Origin: Nostoc sp. NIES-4103
GTDB taxonomy: Bacteria; Cyanobacteriota; Cyanobacteriia; Cyanobacteriales; Nostocaceae
NCBI RefSeq assembly: GCF_002368335.1
Contig: NZ_AP018288.1
Location: forward strand, 742,607-806,606
Length of the DNA: 64,000 bases
Direction: 5' to 3'
Part shown: piece after piece, positions 7,756-17,170 of the stretch
Layout of the letters: every line of letters starts with the position of its first letter
How positions within the stretch are numbered: the stretch's first letter is position 1
Notes under the pieces: model-generated
Databases searched by the model: none
The model's input: the letters and a program-made list of their open reading frames with translations, nothing else
What the model was told of the DNA's origin: nothing
Made by a program: the position numbers and the translations under genes

Positions 7756-8430
7756 CTATGGATTCTTGATGTGTCTATCTTTGACAGTAGTGGCAACAGC
7801 TGCTAACCCTAAGACTGTGAAACCACACTGACGAAGTGTTTGCACAGCAGAATTAGCAGTAGCACCAGTAGTGTAAATGTCGTCCATTAACAACACAGGG
7901 GTATTTAGGTAGCGATCGCGAAGTTCTGGCCCAACAGCAAAAGCTTCAGCTAAGTTATTTTCTCGCTCAGACGCTGATAAACCAAACTGCGCTTTTGTCT
8001 CTCGCACCCGTTGTAAACCATTTTGTTTTAATTTTAACCCAGTTACTTGGCAGAAACTTTGTGCTATGAGTGCAGCTTGGTTGTAACCGCGTTGTTTTTG
8101 CTTGCTAGCGTGGAGTGGAATAGGTACTACTACTAATTGTCGTTCATTAGAGGGTAGATTTAATAACCAAGCTTCTGCCAGATATTGACCCAAAGGACGA
8201 GCAATCTGAGGTTGATTTTCATATTTCATAACAGCGATCGCTCGTTTGAGAGAACCACCGTACATTCCCCAAGCGAATACTGGTATTGGCTTTTGCCATA
8301 AACTGGTAGGGTCTTTGTGGTGACAGCTTTGCAGTTGTTTAGCACAATATTGACATAAATCATCAGGTGTGATTCTTTGACACAAAGGACAATTGGATTG
8401 CAGAAAAAGGTTGAGTAAGCCTTTGAGCAT
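7756..8430 (-). CDS. ComF-family phosphoribosyltransferase-like protein
   Basis: A 224-residue ComF-type protein: an N-terminal zinc finger (C14, C17, C26, C29) followed by a type I phosphoribosyltransferase fold with the PRPP loop VLLMDDIYTTGAT (about 180-192). The middle carries the family signature KQRGYNQAALIAQ. ComF/GntX proteins are needed for DNA uptake in naturally competent bacteria, and cyanobacteria are often competent, but the biochemical reaction is unsettled. No other competence gene is nearby. The downstream gene on the same strand ends before a block of short repeats. Confidence 0.88.
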   Translation of the reverse strand: MLKGLLNLFLQSNCPLCQRITPDDLCQYCAKQLQSCHHKDPTSLWQKPIPVFAWGMYGGSLKRAIAVMKYENQPQIARPLGQYLAEAWLLNLPSNERQLVVVPIPLHASKQKQRGYNQAALIAQSFCQVTGLKLKQNGLQRVRETKAQFGLSASERENNLAEAFAVGPELRDRYLNTPVLLMDDIYTTGATANSAVQTLRQCGFTVLGLAAVATTVKDRHIKNP

Positions 8431-8512
8431 TTGTTAGTTGTTAGTTGTCAGTTGTTAGTTGCTTTTTATCATTGACCACTGACCACTGACCACTGACCAC
8501 TGACTACTGACC
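8431..8512. repeat. Short tandem repeats between comF-like and GNAT genes
   Basis: Units of GTTAGTTGT/GTCAGTTGT followed by five TGACCAC heptamers; the last unit runs to the stop of the GNAT gene. Confidence 0.9.
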
Positions 8513-9001
8513 ATAGGGTAGCGACTTCACATAAACGCGATCGCAGCGTGGTGTTTCTACACCTGTTGCTGGTTTATAGCCGTTGCTTTCATATAACTTG
8601 ACTGCTTCCACTAAAACGCTAGCGGTTTCAATCCAAATTTGCTGAAAACCACGGGCGGCGATCGCGGCTTCTAGCTGTTGTAACAAATATTTCCCTAGTC
8701 CCAAACCTCTGACGCTTGGTAAAAGATACATTTTGCGTATTTCTACGGCTTTTTCACCACGTTGTACGGGGTAGTATGCCCCAGTGCCTACTATCTGGGT
8801 TTGGTGTTCAATCACCCAAAATTCACCCCCAGTTGCTAAGTAGTGTTCCTCTACTTGCAACACATCTTTGTCTGCGCCCTTGGGTTCCCAACCCAAACCG
8901 TATTCTGATAATACATAACTAATGACTGCGGCGGCTCTGGTGCGATCGCCCGCCTCCCAGTTACGAATCAAAAAATCTCTGTAATAATCTCTCATTACCA
9001 T
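8504..9001 (-). CDS. GNAT-family N-acetyltransferase
   Basis: A 165-residue acetyltransferase of the GNAT fold. The acetyl-CoA site is visible as KMYLLPSVRGLGLGKYLLQ (about 89-107; the R-x2-G-x-G/A loop), followed by the late helix VLVEAVKLYESNGYK. Substrate cannot be deduced. Start is ATG at 9001; a Met-Val-Met cluster makes 8995 possible. Its C-terminus overlaps a short tandem repeat. Confidence 0.85.
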   Translation of the reverse strand: MVMRDYYRDFLIRNWEAGDRTRAAAVISYVLSEYGLGWEPKGADKDVLQVEEHYLATGGEFWVIEHQTQIVGTGAYYPVQRGEKAVEIRKMYLLPSVRGLGLGKYLLQQLEAAIAARGFQQIWIETASVLVEAVKLYESNGYKPATGVETPRCDRVYVKSLPYGQ

Positions 9002-9307
9002 TTGTGGGTCAGGTTTGCACAGAAAAATCTTCTGGATATATATCCCAATTTACCCACTGAATAGCAATTCTGGCAGAACTCACATTAGACGATACTCTCA
9101 AAGCGTCAAAAATTTTGTTGATCATAATAATCAAATAAAGAGGGGAGGATGCAAGCGTCGCTTGCCTTCTCCCCCTCCCTCACGCACAATTATTATTTGC
9201 AGGCAGAGGATTTTGAGTATTTTAATTGATTGACAAAATACGCTTTATTTTAAATTCTCACGGAAGACTAGATCCAGATTTTGGTGAGCTAAGCCCACAC
9301 TACATTA
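9002..9307. other. Intergenic region
   Basis: 306 bp between the GNAT and DUF4142 genes. It includes a small C/T-rich patch (CTTCTCCCCCTCCCTC near 9164-9179), but no promoter, RNA gene or terminator that I can support. Confidence 0.4.
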
Positions 9308-10015
9308 CTACGGGGTAGTGGTTGGCGTTGGGGTAGTGGTTGAAGTTGGGGTAGTGGTTGGAGTTGGGGTAGTGGTTGAAGTTCCAGCATTAACAATAGA
9401 ACGAGCCTGTTGTAGGTGTTCTTGAAGGGTTGGTAGCGCTTGAGCCGCAAATGCTTTCACGTCTGGATCTTGTCCCTGTTGAGCTTCAGTTTGAAATGCA
9501 GAAACATCCTTTTGATGATCTTGAACCATCTGATTCATATATTCGCGATCAAAGTTAGCACCAGAAAGCCTAGATAAGCGTTGTTTCAGTTGCTGATTTT
9601 TGCTGTCTAGAGTAGTTGGTAGGGTAACACCTTTTTGAGTTGCCAACTGTTTGAGTTGATTATTCACTTGGGTATGATCTGTAACCATACGTTGTCCAAA
9701 CTCTTTAACCGCATTATTGCCTGCACGTTGTGATGCTAGTTGTCCTAACTGGACTTCTGCTAAACCACCTTGAGCGGCTTCATTGATAAACTGTCTGTCT
9801 GAAGAACTAAGGTTATTTTGCCCTGGCGTTGTTGGTGATACAGTGGGAGATACGCTTGGAGATGGACTGTTAGTTGCTTGTACAGGCTTACCTGTAACAG
9901 GTGGAGCTTCAGATGTGTTTTGGTTTTGCCGAGAAGCTGGCGTGCAACCAGTGGCTAGAGATAAGCCGATCGCCACCAGACTAGTAGAGAGTATTTTAAA
10001 ATTGGGCATGATCAA
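9308..10015 (-). CDS. DUF4142 lipoprotein with Thr/Pro repeat tail
   Basis: A 235-residue exported lipoprotein: the signal peptide ends in the lipobox LATGC (Cys24 from the first Met), followed by a Ser/Pro/Thr-rich linker and a four-helix DUF4142 domain (about 70-205; SSSDRQFINEAAQGGLAEV, FGQRMVTDHTQVNNQL, REYMNQMVQDHQKDV). The fold is ferritin-like; function is unknown but homologues are often stress-linked. The C-terminal 20-odd residues are TTTPTPTTTPTS repeats encoded by an 18-bp tandem repeat (9308-9378), so tail length may vary between strains. Met1 or Met3 may be the start. Confidence 0.85.
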   Translation of the reverse strand: MIMPNFKILSTSLVAIGLSLATGCTPASRQNQNTSEAPPVTGKPVQATNSPSPSVSPTVSPTTPGQNNLSSSDRQFINEAAQGGLAEVQLGQLASQRAGNNAVKEFGQRMVTDHTQVNNQLKQLATQKGVTLPTTLDSKNQQLKQRLSRLSGANFDREYMNQMVQDHQKDVSAFQTEAQQGQDPDVKAFAAQALPTLQEHLQQARSIVNAGTSTTTPTPTTTPTSTTTPTPTTTP

Positions 10016-10665
10016 TGTTGTCCTTAGATAAAGCTGTATCTTGCAACGTAGAGTTGCAGCGATTTAGATATCAAGTTAGCGATCGCCCATTTAAGTACAA
10101 TCACTAACTACAAACAAAATCTATTAATTCTAGTAGTGCTGAGTGAAATCGTTATTTTTCTTGCTTACTTAATTCCCTTGCTTTTTCTTTGGCACAGGTT
10201 CTAGACTGCTTGCAATTATCAGCAGTCCAAACCATCAGCGTTTAAACTTCAGCCTCATATCTATAATTTTTAGATTTGTTAGTTTAGCTCGAATAGTAAG
10301 AAAAATATTATTGAAAGATACCTGTCCAAAGACTGAAGATTTCTGTCATACAAAATATACTTTGTTATAACTGAAGAGGGTTAACAAAAGTATTAAGATA
10401 AATAGGCGATAGCTTTCGCTTTATAGTTTAAAATTTCAGCAAGGGAAGCGAGCTTTTAGAGAGAATGACAATTCTGTAACCTTTAGAGGTGTAGGATAAA
10501 AAATTAGGTTTAAAATCAAGAAACGAAGAAAAGTCACTGGGCGCTTGCTTGTTTCCTAAATCCTCACACCTATATACTCCTACACCCAGTGATAGCAGCA
10601 GTCAAAATCTACTCAATTTAAAGGAGAAAGAGTCTCTGCTAGTTGCTGACAGAGAAACTGTAATT
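10016..10665. other. Intergenic region, no gene seen
   Basis: 650 bp, AT-rich, with a HIP1-type site near 10079. The stretch 10490-10570 is somewhat repeat-like. No coding frame, RNA or clear promoter is supported. Confidence 0.45.
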
Positions 10666-11067
10666 TCAACTGCCCAAATTGCTAAATATTTCAATTAAAT
10701 TGCCATCGGGATCACGAAAATGTGCAGTTCTTAGTCCCCATGCTGGACGGTCTTGAGGTTGAGTCACAATTATGGCGTTATTTTCTTTGAGATACTCGTA
10801 GAATTCATCTACGTTATCTACAGCGAAAATCAAGGCAACTTTGTTGTGACATTCAATAGCCGAAGGTTGATAGGCGCTAGGGACTGCTTCAGCCATTAAT
10901 TCTTTTCTGAACAAAGCCAGCTTAATATTATCTCCGGTGTGTAATTCGGCGTACCAACTATTTTCATCGCCCCAATCAATAGCAAATCCCAGCACATCAC
11001 GGTAAAACAAAAAACATTCTTTAAAGTTAGAGACCAACAGCCTGAAGTGTGTTAATTGAAGCATCAT
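10666..11067 (-). CDS. VOC (glyoxalase/bleomycin resistance) family protein
   Basis: A single vicinal-oxygen-chelate domain protein of about 133 residues: QLTHFRLLVSNFKECFLFYRDVLGF, central IKLALF and KVALIFAVDNVDEFYEYL, and the closing signature AHFRDPDGNLIEIFSNL. Metal-ligand positions are His/Glu-like (H in LTHF, E in LIEIF). The open frame continues upstream to 11208, but those codons have low-complexity sequence without homologous look; the paired ATGs at 11067/11064 start exactly at the domain and are preferred. Substrate unknown. Confidence 0.82.
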   Translation of the reverse strand: MMLQLTHFRLLVSNFKECFLFYRDVLGFAIDWGDENSWYAELHTGDNIKLALFRKELMAEAVPSAYQPSAIECHNKVALIFAVDNVDEFYEYLKENNAIIVTQPQDRPAWGLRTAHFRDPDGNLIEIFSNLGS

Positions 11068-11270
11068 ATCTATTACATGATTATAAATATAAGACAGGAA
11101 GCAGGAGAAAAAAGGCCGAACAGCAACTATAGCAGGGGACTGGGTACTGGGTACTGGGTGAAAAGTCTTTTTGTGTCTAGGTTTTATCATCTGTTGATGT
11201 CCTAACACTCTTGGCGAACGCTATAGTTGATCTGGTTGGCATTTTACATTTAGTTATGTTTGTCAGCTTG

Positions 11271-11870
11271 CTAACTATGAATTCTAGGCTCTGGATGTAA
11301 ACTTGCGAGTAACTCACTTTCGACTGTAGCCAATTCATCAAGCCGTTGCATGACAATTTCACGGTCAAAATAAGTATCGGCTAAAACCCAGTATGTACCG
11401 TAGTGACGTGCCTCAGATGCCATCAATCCGCGATAAAATTTGGCTAATTCTGGTTCTGGACAGTAAGTAGCTAATAATCCTAAGCGTTCGTGACTGCGGG
11501 CTTCAATTAAACCTGTCACGAGTAAAGAATCTAAAAAGCGTTCTGGTTCTTGGGGTCTAACTTGGGCTTTTAGACCTGCACCGTAGGGAGGCGGCGACAG
11601 GGGCGCCAGGGGTATATTTCGGCGTTCTAGCCATTGGTTAACTAGTTCAAAGTGTTCTAGTTCTTCGCGGGCGATCGCTGTTAATTCCCGCACCATTTTA
11701 GTATTGGAAGGATAGCGAAACATAAAATTTAATGCCACGCCTGCTGCTTTGCGTTCGCAGTGGGAATGGTCAAGCAATATAATGTCTAAATTCGCGATCG
11801 CTTGTTCTATCCAAGCATCATTGGTGGGTTGCTTGAGGGCGTTGATTGTTGGTAACACGGAAGTAAGCAC
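11271..11870 (-). CDS. miaE: tRNA-(ms2io6A)-hydroxylase
   Basis: A ferritin-like diiron monooxygenase that hydroxylates the isopentenyl group of ms2i6A at position 37 of tRNA. In 199 residues the diiron ligands are recognisable: E39 in HCERKAAG, E70 and H73 in REELEHFE, and later E-x2-H motifs in IEARSHERLG and ASEARHYGTYW. The substrate-side sequence APLSPPPYGAGLKAQVR is typical of MiaE. It is a single-gene unit transcribed leftwards with the VOC gene downstream after about 200 bp. Confidence 0.9.
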   Translation of the reverse strand: MLTSVLPTINALKQPTNDAWIEQAIANLDIILLDHSHCERKAAGVALNFMFRYPSNTKMVRELTAIAREELEHFELVNQWLERRNIPLAPLSPPPYGAGLKAQVRPQEPERFLDSLLVTGLIEARSHERLGLLATYCPEPELAKFYRGLMASEARHYGTYWVLADTYFDREIVMQRLDELATVESELLASLHPEPRIHS

Positions 11871-12568
11871 AGTCTTGACAAAACTCCAGAAATCTCAATG
11901 CGTGCTGATGATGCCAGCAAATTGATTTTAATGGCTGATGGGGCGATCGGGTATGTGCTATCAAAATATAGCGGTTTTCATCCCAGTCAGGTATGGGCTA
12001 ATGGTAAAAGCAATTTATATAGTAAAGTGCGCTCGTGCTGAACACAACCAAGTATAAAAAAGGTTTTTCCCCTACTCCCTATTTTCTACCGAGTCTGCTA
12101 TTCAATTAAAAATCAATTTTTAAAATACATTTATTTATTCATCTAACAAGTATTATGATGATTACGTAACTTTAAAAACAGAAATTTACAACTTGCATTA
12201 ATATAATCTAAAAAAGTTTCAAATAAGTAAATACCAGGGCGTAGGAAATCACTTACACCTGTTCATAAGTATTACGATTGATGAACATCAACCTTACTGA
12301 CTCAGGGGTAACTTCCTATCGCTCTGGTGTTTCCTAGCGGAAATTTCCGCAATAAGGGTAAAAGTAAAGGGCTTAGAAAGCATATAACAGTTATTTGGGA
12401 ATTATTGTATCAAGCCACACATTTTAATTTTTCACTTGCAGATCAAGAAGTGAATAGGACTGTTGTCTGTCCTATGCTCTTTAAAAGGACAGACGTGGGA
12501 CTTGTTGCTGTTCATGGGAAATCAGCAATCAGCACTTTGCTATCACTAAATAAAAAAATGTTTTTATT
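11871..12568. other. Intergenic region with possible small element at 12233-12330
   Basis: About 700 bp. A segment bounded by imperfect inverted ends, CCAGGGCGTAGGAAATCAC at 12233 and its counterpart GTAACTTCCTATCGCTCTGG near 12308-12327, resembles a roughly 98-bp non-autonomous element. A frame at 12327-12572 is not convincing as a gene. No RNA gene recognised. Confidence 0.4.
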
Positions 12569-13342
12569 TTAACTACGTCGATGTACTTGAGTGGCGCTAG
12601 CTTGGTCAACTGGCATGAGTATTACTTCATTAATATTGACATGAGGCGATCGCGTGACGCAGAAAAAGACTACATCAGCTACATCATCTGGGGTTAGGGG
12701 TGTAACTCCTTGGTAAACCTTATCTGCGCGTTCAGTATTTCCATGAAAACGCACTTGACTAAATTCAGTTTCTACCATACCTGGGTCAACGGAAGTTACT
12801 CTGATGGGAGTTCCCAACAAATCTTGTTTTAATCCTTCAGTAATTAATTTCACTGCTGCTTTTGTACCACAATATACATTACCACCAGGGTAAGCTTGGT
12901 GTCCGGCAATGGAACCGAGATTGACCACATGACCGCGACCACGGCTGACCATACCGGGAACAACATAGCGGGTGAGGTAAAGCAAGCCTTTAATGTTGGT
13001 ATCAATCATTTCTTCCCAGTCTTGAAAGTCGCCTTCGTGCAACTTGTCTAAACCGCGACTTAGACCAGCGTTGTTAATGAGGATGTCGATATGAGACCAG
13101 GCGGCGGGTAGGTTAGAAATGACAGATTCAACAGCATTGCGATCGCGCACGTCTAGCTGTATTAAATGAATCTCTGTACCGAACTCTTTAGCGAGTACAT
13201 CTGCTAGCTGCTGCAAACGTTCCCAGCGCCGTGCTGCTAAAATCAGCTTTGCACCTGCACCAGCAAAAACTCTAGCACAAGCAGTACCAATACCACTACT
13301 TGCACCAGTAATCAAAATAATTTGATTTTGTAAGGAAATCAT
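12569..13342 (-). CDS. SDR-family oxidoreductase (YdfG-like)
   Basis: A 257-residue classical short-chain dehydrogenase. The NADP-type Rossmann motif TGASSGIGTA is at about 13-22, with basic residues AARRWERL after strand 2 (NADP preference), NNAGLSRG at about 90-97, catalytic Ser in VNLGSIAGH and the Y-x3-K motif YCGTK (about 157-161). The closest type is the YdfG group acting on 3-hydroxy acids such as serine or 3-hydroxypropionate, but substrate is not certain. Downstream of its ATG is a TGTCAATTG tandem repeat in the promoter region. Confidence 0.88.
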   Translation of the reverse strand: MISLQNQIILITGASSGIGTACARVFAGAGAKLILAARRWERLQQLADVLAKEFGTEIHLIQLDVRDRNAVESVISNLPAAWSHIDILINNAGLSRGLDKLHEGDFQDWEEMIDTNIKGLLYLTRYVVPGMVSRGRGHVVNLGSIAGHQAYPGGNVYCGTKAAVKLITEGLKQDLLGTPIRVTSVDPGMVETEFSQVRFHGNTERADKVYQGVTPLTPDDVADVVFFCVTRSPHVNINEVILMPVDQASATQVHRRS

Positions 13343-13346
13343 TGTT

Positions 13347-13380
13347 AGTCAATTGTCAATTGTCAATTGTCAATTGTCCA
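13347..13380. repeat. Short tandem repeat (TGTCAATTG) in front of SDR gene
   Basis: About four units of the 9-bp TGTCAATTG lie immediately upstream of the SDR start codon. They would be in its 5' untranslated region. Confidence 0.9.
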
Positions 13381-13547
13381 ACAATTTGGAACTATATACC
13401 CAAGTTCTTGAAGAAATCGGTTATTTAATTTTTAAAATTTTTGTCCAATAAGATAAAATACTTTAGTCAACGCCTCTCACAAATATATTATCATAACAAC
13501 TTATATTGCAAAGGTTTGAACTTTAATTAAATACTCACAATTAAGCA

Positions 13548-15086
13548 ATGCTAGCAAAAAAAGTAATTAATCGAATTTCGAGTTTACCTGTTCATTCTCC
13601 TTGGTTTATTATATTTCTTTTTTCAGTTCTCGGTTTAATAGGTATTCTCAACCATTCCATGTGGCGAGATGAACTAAATCCTTGGCTGATTGTCAGAGAT
13701 AGTGAATCTTTTCAAGATTTAGTTGCAAATATTCATTATGAAGCTCATCCTATTTTGTGGTATTTCTCTTTGGCATTTGTCAGACAAATTGCTGACACTC
13801 CCGTCGCCATGCAAATTTTTCATCTAACGATTACAATTGTTTCAATTACTATTTTTTGCTTATACAGCCCTTTTAGTTATCAACAAAAATTTTTGTTTTC
13901 ATTTGGTTTTTTCCCTTTTTACGAATATTTTATAATTTGTCGCAATTATGCATTTAGTTTATTATTTATTTTTGGATTTTGTAAATTATTTACATCTAGA
14001 AAAAGAACTTATTTATATTTAGCAATTTTATTATGTTTACTCGCCAATAGTAGTATATATGCTTTCTTTGTATCATTTTCTTTGGCATTAACTTTGCTAG
14101 TCGAATTTTGTTTTGATAGTGAACATCGAAAGCAGTATTTTAGCCAAAGTCCTAAATACGACTTGTTTGTAAGTATTGGAATTCTTATATTTTCTTTTAT
14201 TTTGACGATTTATATTATTACTCCTCCGGTAGATAGTTATCTTCATGGCGGGTTAAATAATGGATGGATCATTCAATTAGATATCCGTAATTTATTGAGA
14301 AGTATAGACAGATTATTTGCTAGCTACTTTTTGATTGTTCCACATAAAAGATGGCTAGATTTAAGTGTATGTGCTTTCATTGCTATATCTATCGTTACTT
14401 TTACCTTAATTAAATTATGTAAAAAGCCATTTCCTCTGTTTTTTTACATTATAGGGAATGGCATAATACTTGCATTTACATATTTGCGATTTGCAGGCAG
14501 TCCTCGACATTTTGGTCATTTTTATTTAGTTTTGATTGCAGCGTTATGGCTGGCAAGTTATTATCAGGATTCTACATTTTTAACCAATAAATTTTCTATC
14601 GGAACCAATTTACTACAATTTGGTCAAAGATGGCATCATATTGCTTTTATGATCATTCTTTATGCCCAATTTTTAGGAGGATTTTCTAGTTTTACAAGAG
14701 ATTTAATCATTCCATTTTCAGCCAGTCGGGAAACGGCTCATTACATCCAACAATATAACTTAGAGAAGGAATTTATTGTTGGCAGCCGAGATGCAAATAT
14801 GGCTGCATTATCGGGTTATCTCAATCGCAAGTTTTACTATCCAGAACGGCAAGAAATGGGTAGTTTTACATTATTTAAAAAAGGTCGTCAAGAAGTTGAA
14901 CAAGCTGAGATATTCAGACAAATAAGTTCTTTGTTAAAAAGTCAAGATTCTCAAAATAGAATTTTGCTGATTTTACATAGAAAACTGAAATTAAATCCAA
15001 ATAATTTAAAGATTACTCCTATCAAAAATTTTGAGAGGGCATGGGTGGATAGTGAACGATTTTATCTTTATTGGGTAGATGAATGA
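13548..15086 (+). CDS. Polytopic membrane protein, probable lipid-linked sugar glycosyltransferase
   Basis: A 512-residue protein with roughly ten hydrophobic segments between residues 18 and 390 and a soluble C-terminal part. After the first span comes the acidic loop NHSMWRDELNPWLI, and then NIHYEAHPILWYFSL; an acidic D-E motif in the first extracytoplasmic loop is typical of GT-C glycosyltransferases (PMT/ArnT type). Late features include LRFAGSPRHFGHFYLVLIAALW. Likely transfers a sugar from a lipid carrier on the outer face of the membrane; acceptor unknown. The gene is very AT-rich compared with its neighbours, consistent with transfer. Confidence 0.6.
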   Translation: MLAKKVINRISSLPVHSPWFIIFLFSVLGLIGILNHSMWRDELNPWLIVRDSESFQDLVANIHYEAHPILWYFSLAFVRQIADTPVAMQIFHLTITIVSITIFCLYSPFSYQQKFLFSFGFFPFYEYFIICRNYAFSLLFIFGFCKLFTSRKRTYLYLAILLCLLANSSIYAFFVSFSLALTLLVEFCFDSEHRKQYFSQSPKYDLFVSIGILIFSFILTIYIITPPVDSYLHGGLNNGWIIQLDIRNLLRSIDRLFASYFLIVPHKRWLDLSVCAFIAISIVTFTLIKLCKKPFPLFFYIIGNGIILAFTYLRFAGSPRHFGHFYLVLIAALWLASYYQDSTFLTNKFSIGTNLLQFGQRWHHIAFMIILYAQFLGGFSSFTRDLIIPFSASRETAHYIQQYNLEKEFIVGSRDANMAALSGYLNRKFYYPERQEMGSFTLFKKGRQEVEQAEIFRQISSLLKSQDSQNRILLILHRKLKLNPNNLKITPIKNFERAWVDSERFYLYWVDE

Positions 15087-15196
15087 ATTGGGGGATGGGG
15101 GGATGGGGGGATGGGGAGATGAGGGAGATGAGGGGGATGAGGGAGAAATTTTTTCCCATGCCCCATGCCCCATGCCCAATTCCCAATTCCCGCGCG
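15084..15196. repeat. Short G-rich tandem repeats
   Basis: GGGGGAT and GATGAGGGA units followed by CCCATGCCC units fill the short space between two convergent genes and touch both stop regions. Confidence 0.9.
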
Positions 15197-15205
15197 CAGC
15201 GCTTT

Positions 15206-16012
15206 CTATTTCACCACTTGCAAACGCTGAGTTACCATTGTGATGCCATTACCCCGGAGGATCACCGCAGAAATCCATTGACTACCTGGGGTGGATGGTG
15301 CGCGTCCTGTTTTAAAAAGTCCGCCAGATGTCAGTGGTTGCAAATCCACGGGTGTGGGGTTAAGATATTTGCTTGCTTGGACGGGTTCTTCTAATGCTGT
15401 TCCCAAAAGAAAATCATCACCCAGCGGTTCTTTGACAATGGCATCAAAACTATACTGCTGACCGACTTTTACCTGCTGTGGTAATTGAAAATCAACTTGG
15501 GGTGGCTGACTACCAGATGTAATCAAGGTACGTTCAGATAAAATGTCTTGGCGGACAATTTTTGCACCTGTAATACGCTGACGAGATGTAATCGTGGCAT
15601 TTAGAACAAGATTATTTGCGTTAGCAGAAGGCAAACCAGTTATATTAGTTACTGTTTCGGCGACAATAGTATTACCCTCAGATTTCCAAGATTGTAGCTG
15701 TGTGCTGTATCGCAATTTAGGATATTGTTTCCACAGTACAGTTAAAGATTGTTGCAGTGTCTGGCGGTTTAATCCATCTCCATGCACGAAATTGGGGCTA
15801 TAGAATTGCATCACTTTGTTGACATCACCAGCGCTTGCTGATGCATCAATTTCTGTCAACAGGTTTTTCAGTTCAGCTGGTGCATTATTAGGTGTGCTAG
15901 CTTGAGCAGATTGCATACTGCTTACACCGAGTGTCAGTAGCGATACAATCAGTCCGATACCAACGGAAAAATTATGTTGGCGTTTCAGTAATAAATCAAT
16001 AATGTTAGTCAT
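15206..16012 (-). CDS. Secreted NTF2/SnoaL-like domain protein
   Basis: A 268-residue exported protein. The signal peptide spans residues 1-39 (hydrophobic core FSVGIGLIVSLLTLGVSS, cleavage near AQAS). Residues 45-150 look like an NTF2/SnoaL-type cone: LKNLLTEIDASASAGDVNKV and MQFYSPNFVHGDGLNRQTL, then beta strands RYSTQLQSWKSEGNTIVAET. A second beta-rich part follows (PQQVKVGQQYSFDAIVKEPLGDD). Function unknown; periplasmic or thylakoid-lumen location is possible. It is divergent from murG with about 80 bp between starts. Confidence 0.7.
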   Translation of the reverse strand: MTNIIDLLLKRQHNFSVGIGLIVSLLTLGVSSMQSAQASTPNNAPAELKNLLTEIDASASAGDVNKVMQFYSPNFVHGDGLNRQTLQQSLTVLWKQYPKLRYSTQLQSWKSEGNTIVAETVTNITGLPSANANNLVLNATITSRQRITGAKIVRQDILSERTLITSGSQPPQVDFQLPQQVKVGQQYSFDAIVKEPLGDDFLLGTALEEPVQASKYLNPTPVDLQPLTSGGLFKTGRAPSTPGSQWISAVILRGNGITMVTQRLQVVK

Positions 16013-16096
16013 TTGGTAAGAGTTTACTGATTTGAGTACAGAAGTCAGGAAATTGTTTTATCTTAGTGAAGCTAGGCGCTAAACGGTAGGGGTTCG

Positions 16097-17170
16097 ATGG
16101 CAAACACACCGATAAAATTACTAATAGCTGCCAGTGGGACTGGTGGACACTTGTTTCCCGCGATCGCATTGGCGCAAGAACTCCCAGATTATGACATCGA
16201 ATGGCTGGGTGTGCCCAATCGGCTAGAAACTCAACTTGTCCCCACACAGTATCCTTTGAATACTATTGCAGTTGAAGGGTTTCAGCAAGGGTTGGGATTT
16301 TCCTCTGTTGTGATTTTGGGTAAACTCATTGGTTCGATTCTCAAAGTTAGGCGCATCCTCAAACAGGGTAATTTTCAAGGAGTATTCACTACAGGGGGTT
16401 ATATCGCCGGGCCAGCAGTGATAGCGGCCCGTTCCCTTGGTTTACCTGTAGTTTTTCATGAGTCTAACGCTTTACCAGGAAAGGTGACACGTTTTTTTGG
16501 GCCTTGGTGTACGGCGGTGGCGTTAGGATTTGACGTGGCGACGAAATATTTACCCCGCGCCACAAATGTTTGTGTGGGTACTCCGGTGCGATCGCAATTC
16601 CTAGACGCAGCCAGCAATGTGACACTGGATTTACCAATACCTGATCATGTTCCTTTAATTCTCGTCTTTGGTGGTAGTCAAGGTGCCGTTGCTGTTAACA
16701 AATTGGTACGCCAAGCAGCGCCAGCCTGGTTTGATGCGGGTGCGTATGTGGTACATTTAACAGGCGATCGCGATCCTGATGCAAATAGCCTCAAGCATCC
16801 GCAATACATAGAATTACCCTTTTACAACAATATGGCGCCATTATTGCGACGCGCTTGTTTAGCAATTAGTCGTTCTGGTGCTGGGAGTTTGACAGAATTA
16901 GCGGTGTGTGGAACACCAGCAATTTTGATTCCTTATCCCTTTGCGGCTGAAGATCATCAATCTTACAATGCAGAAGTATTTACGAAAGCGGGTGCGGCGT
17001 TAGCGTTTAAACAATCAGAGTTAACAGCGCAAAGTTTACAAAATCAGGTTTTGCATTTGTTGCAATCAAAAGAAGAATTAGCGAAAATGAGCGAAAATGC
17101 CAAGGCGATCGCTGTTCCTGATAGTGCTGAGAAGTTGGCTACTTTAGTGCGTGAGGTAGTCGAAAGCTAA
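16097..17170 (+). CDS. murG: UDP-GlcNAc:lipid I N-acetylglucosaminyltransferase
   Basis: Adds N-acetylglucosamine to lipid I to make lipid II, the last cytoplasmic step of peptidoglycan precursor synthesis, at the inner face of the membrane. The 357-residue GT-B protein shows the family motifs: GTGGHLFPAIALAQ near the N-terminus (about 14-27), GGYIAGPAVIAA, FHESNALPGKVTR, GGSQGA at the start of the C-domain, and the UDP-binding motif RSGAGSLTELA followed by PYPFAAEDHQ. Length is usual. An imperfect hairpin (17218-17252) lies downstream. Confidence 0.95.
   Translation: MANTPIKLLIAASGTGGHLFPAIALAQELPDYDIEWLGVPNRLETQLVPTQYPLNTIAVEGFQQGLGFSSVVILGKLIGSILKVRRILKQGNFQGVFTTGGYIAGPAVIAARSLGLPVVFHESNALPGKVTRFFGPWCTAVALGFDVATKYLPRATNVCVGTPVRSQFLDAASNVTLDLPIPDHVPLILVFGGSQGAVAVNKLVRQAAPAWFDAGAYVVHLTGDRDPDANSLKHPQYIELPFYNNMAPLLRRACLAISRSGAGSLTELAVCGTPAILIPYPFAAEDHQSYNAEVFTKAGAALAFKQSELTAQSLQNQVLHLLQSKEELAKMSENAKAIAVPDSAEKLATLVREVVES

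Noticed and set aside
12327..12572. 81-codon frame (MFPSGNFRNKGKSKGL...)
   Set aside because: No ribosome site, no recognised motif, part of it lies in a possible small element, and it abuts the SDR gene end; treated as chance.
15083..15394. 103-codon frame after the membrane protein
   Set aside because: Low-complexity repeat followed by antisense of the NTF2-like gene.
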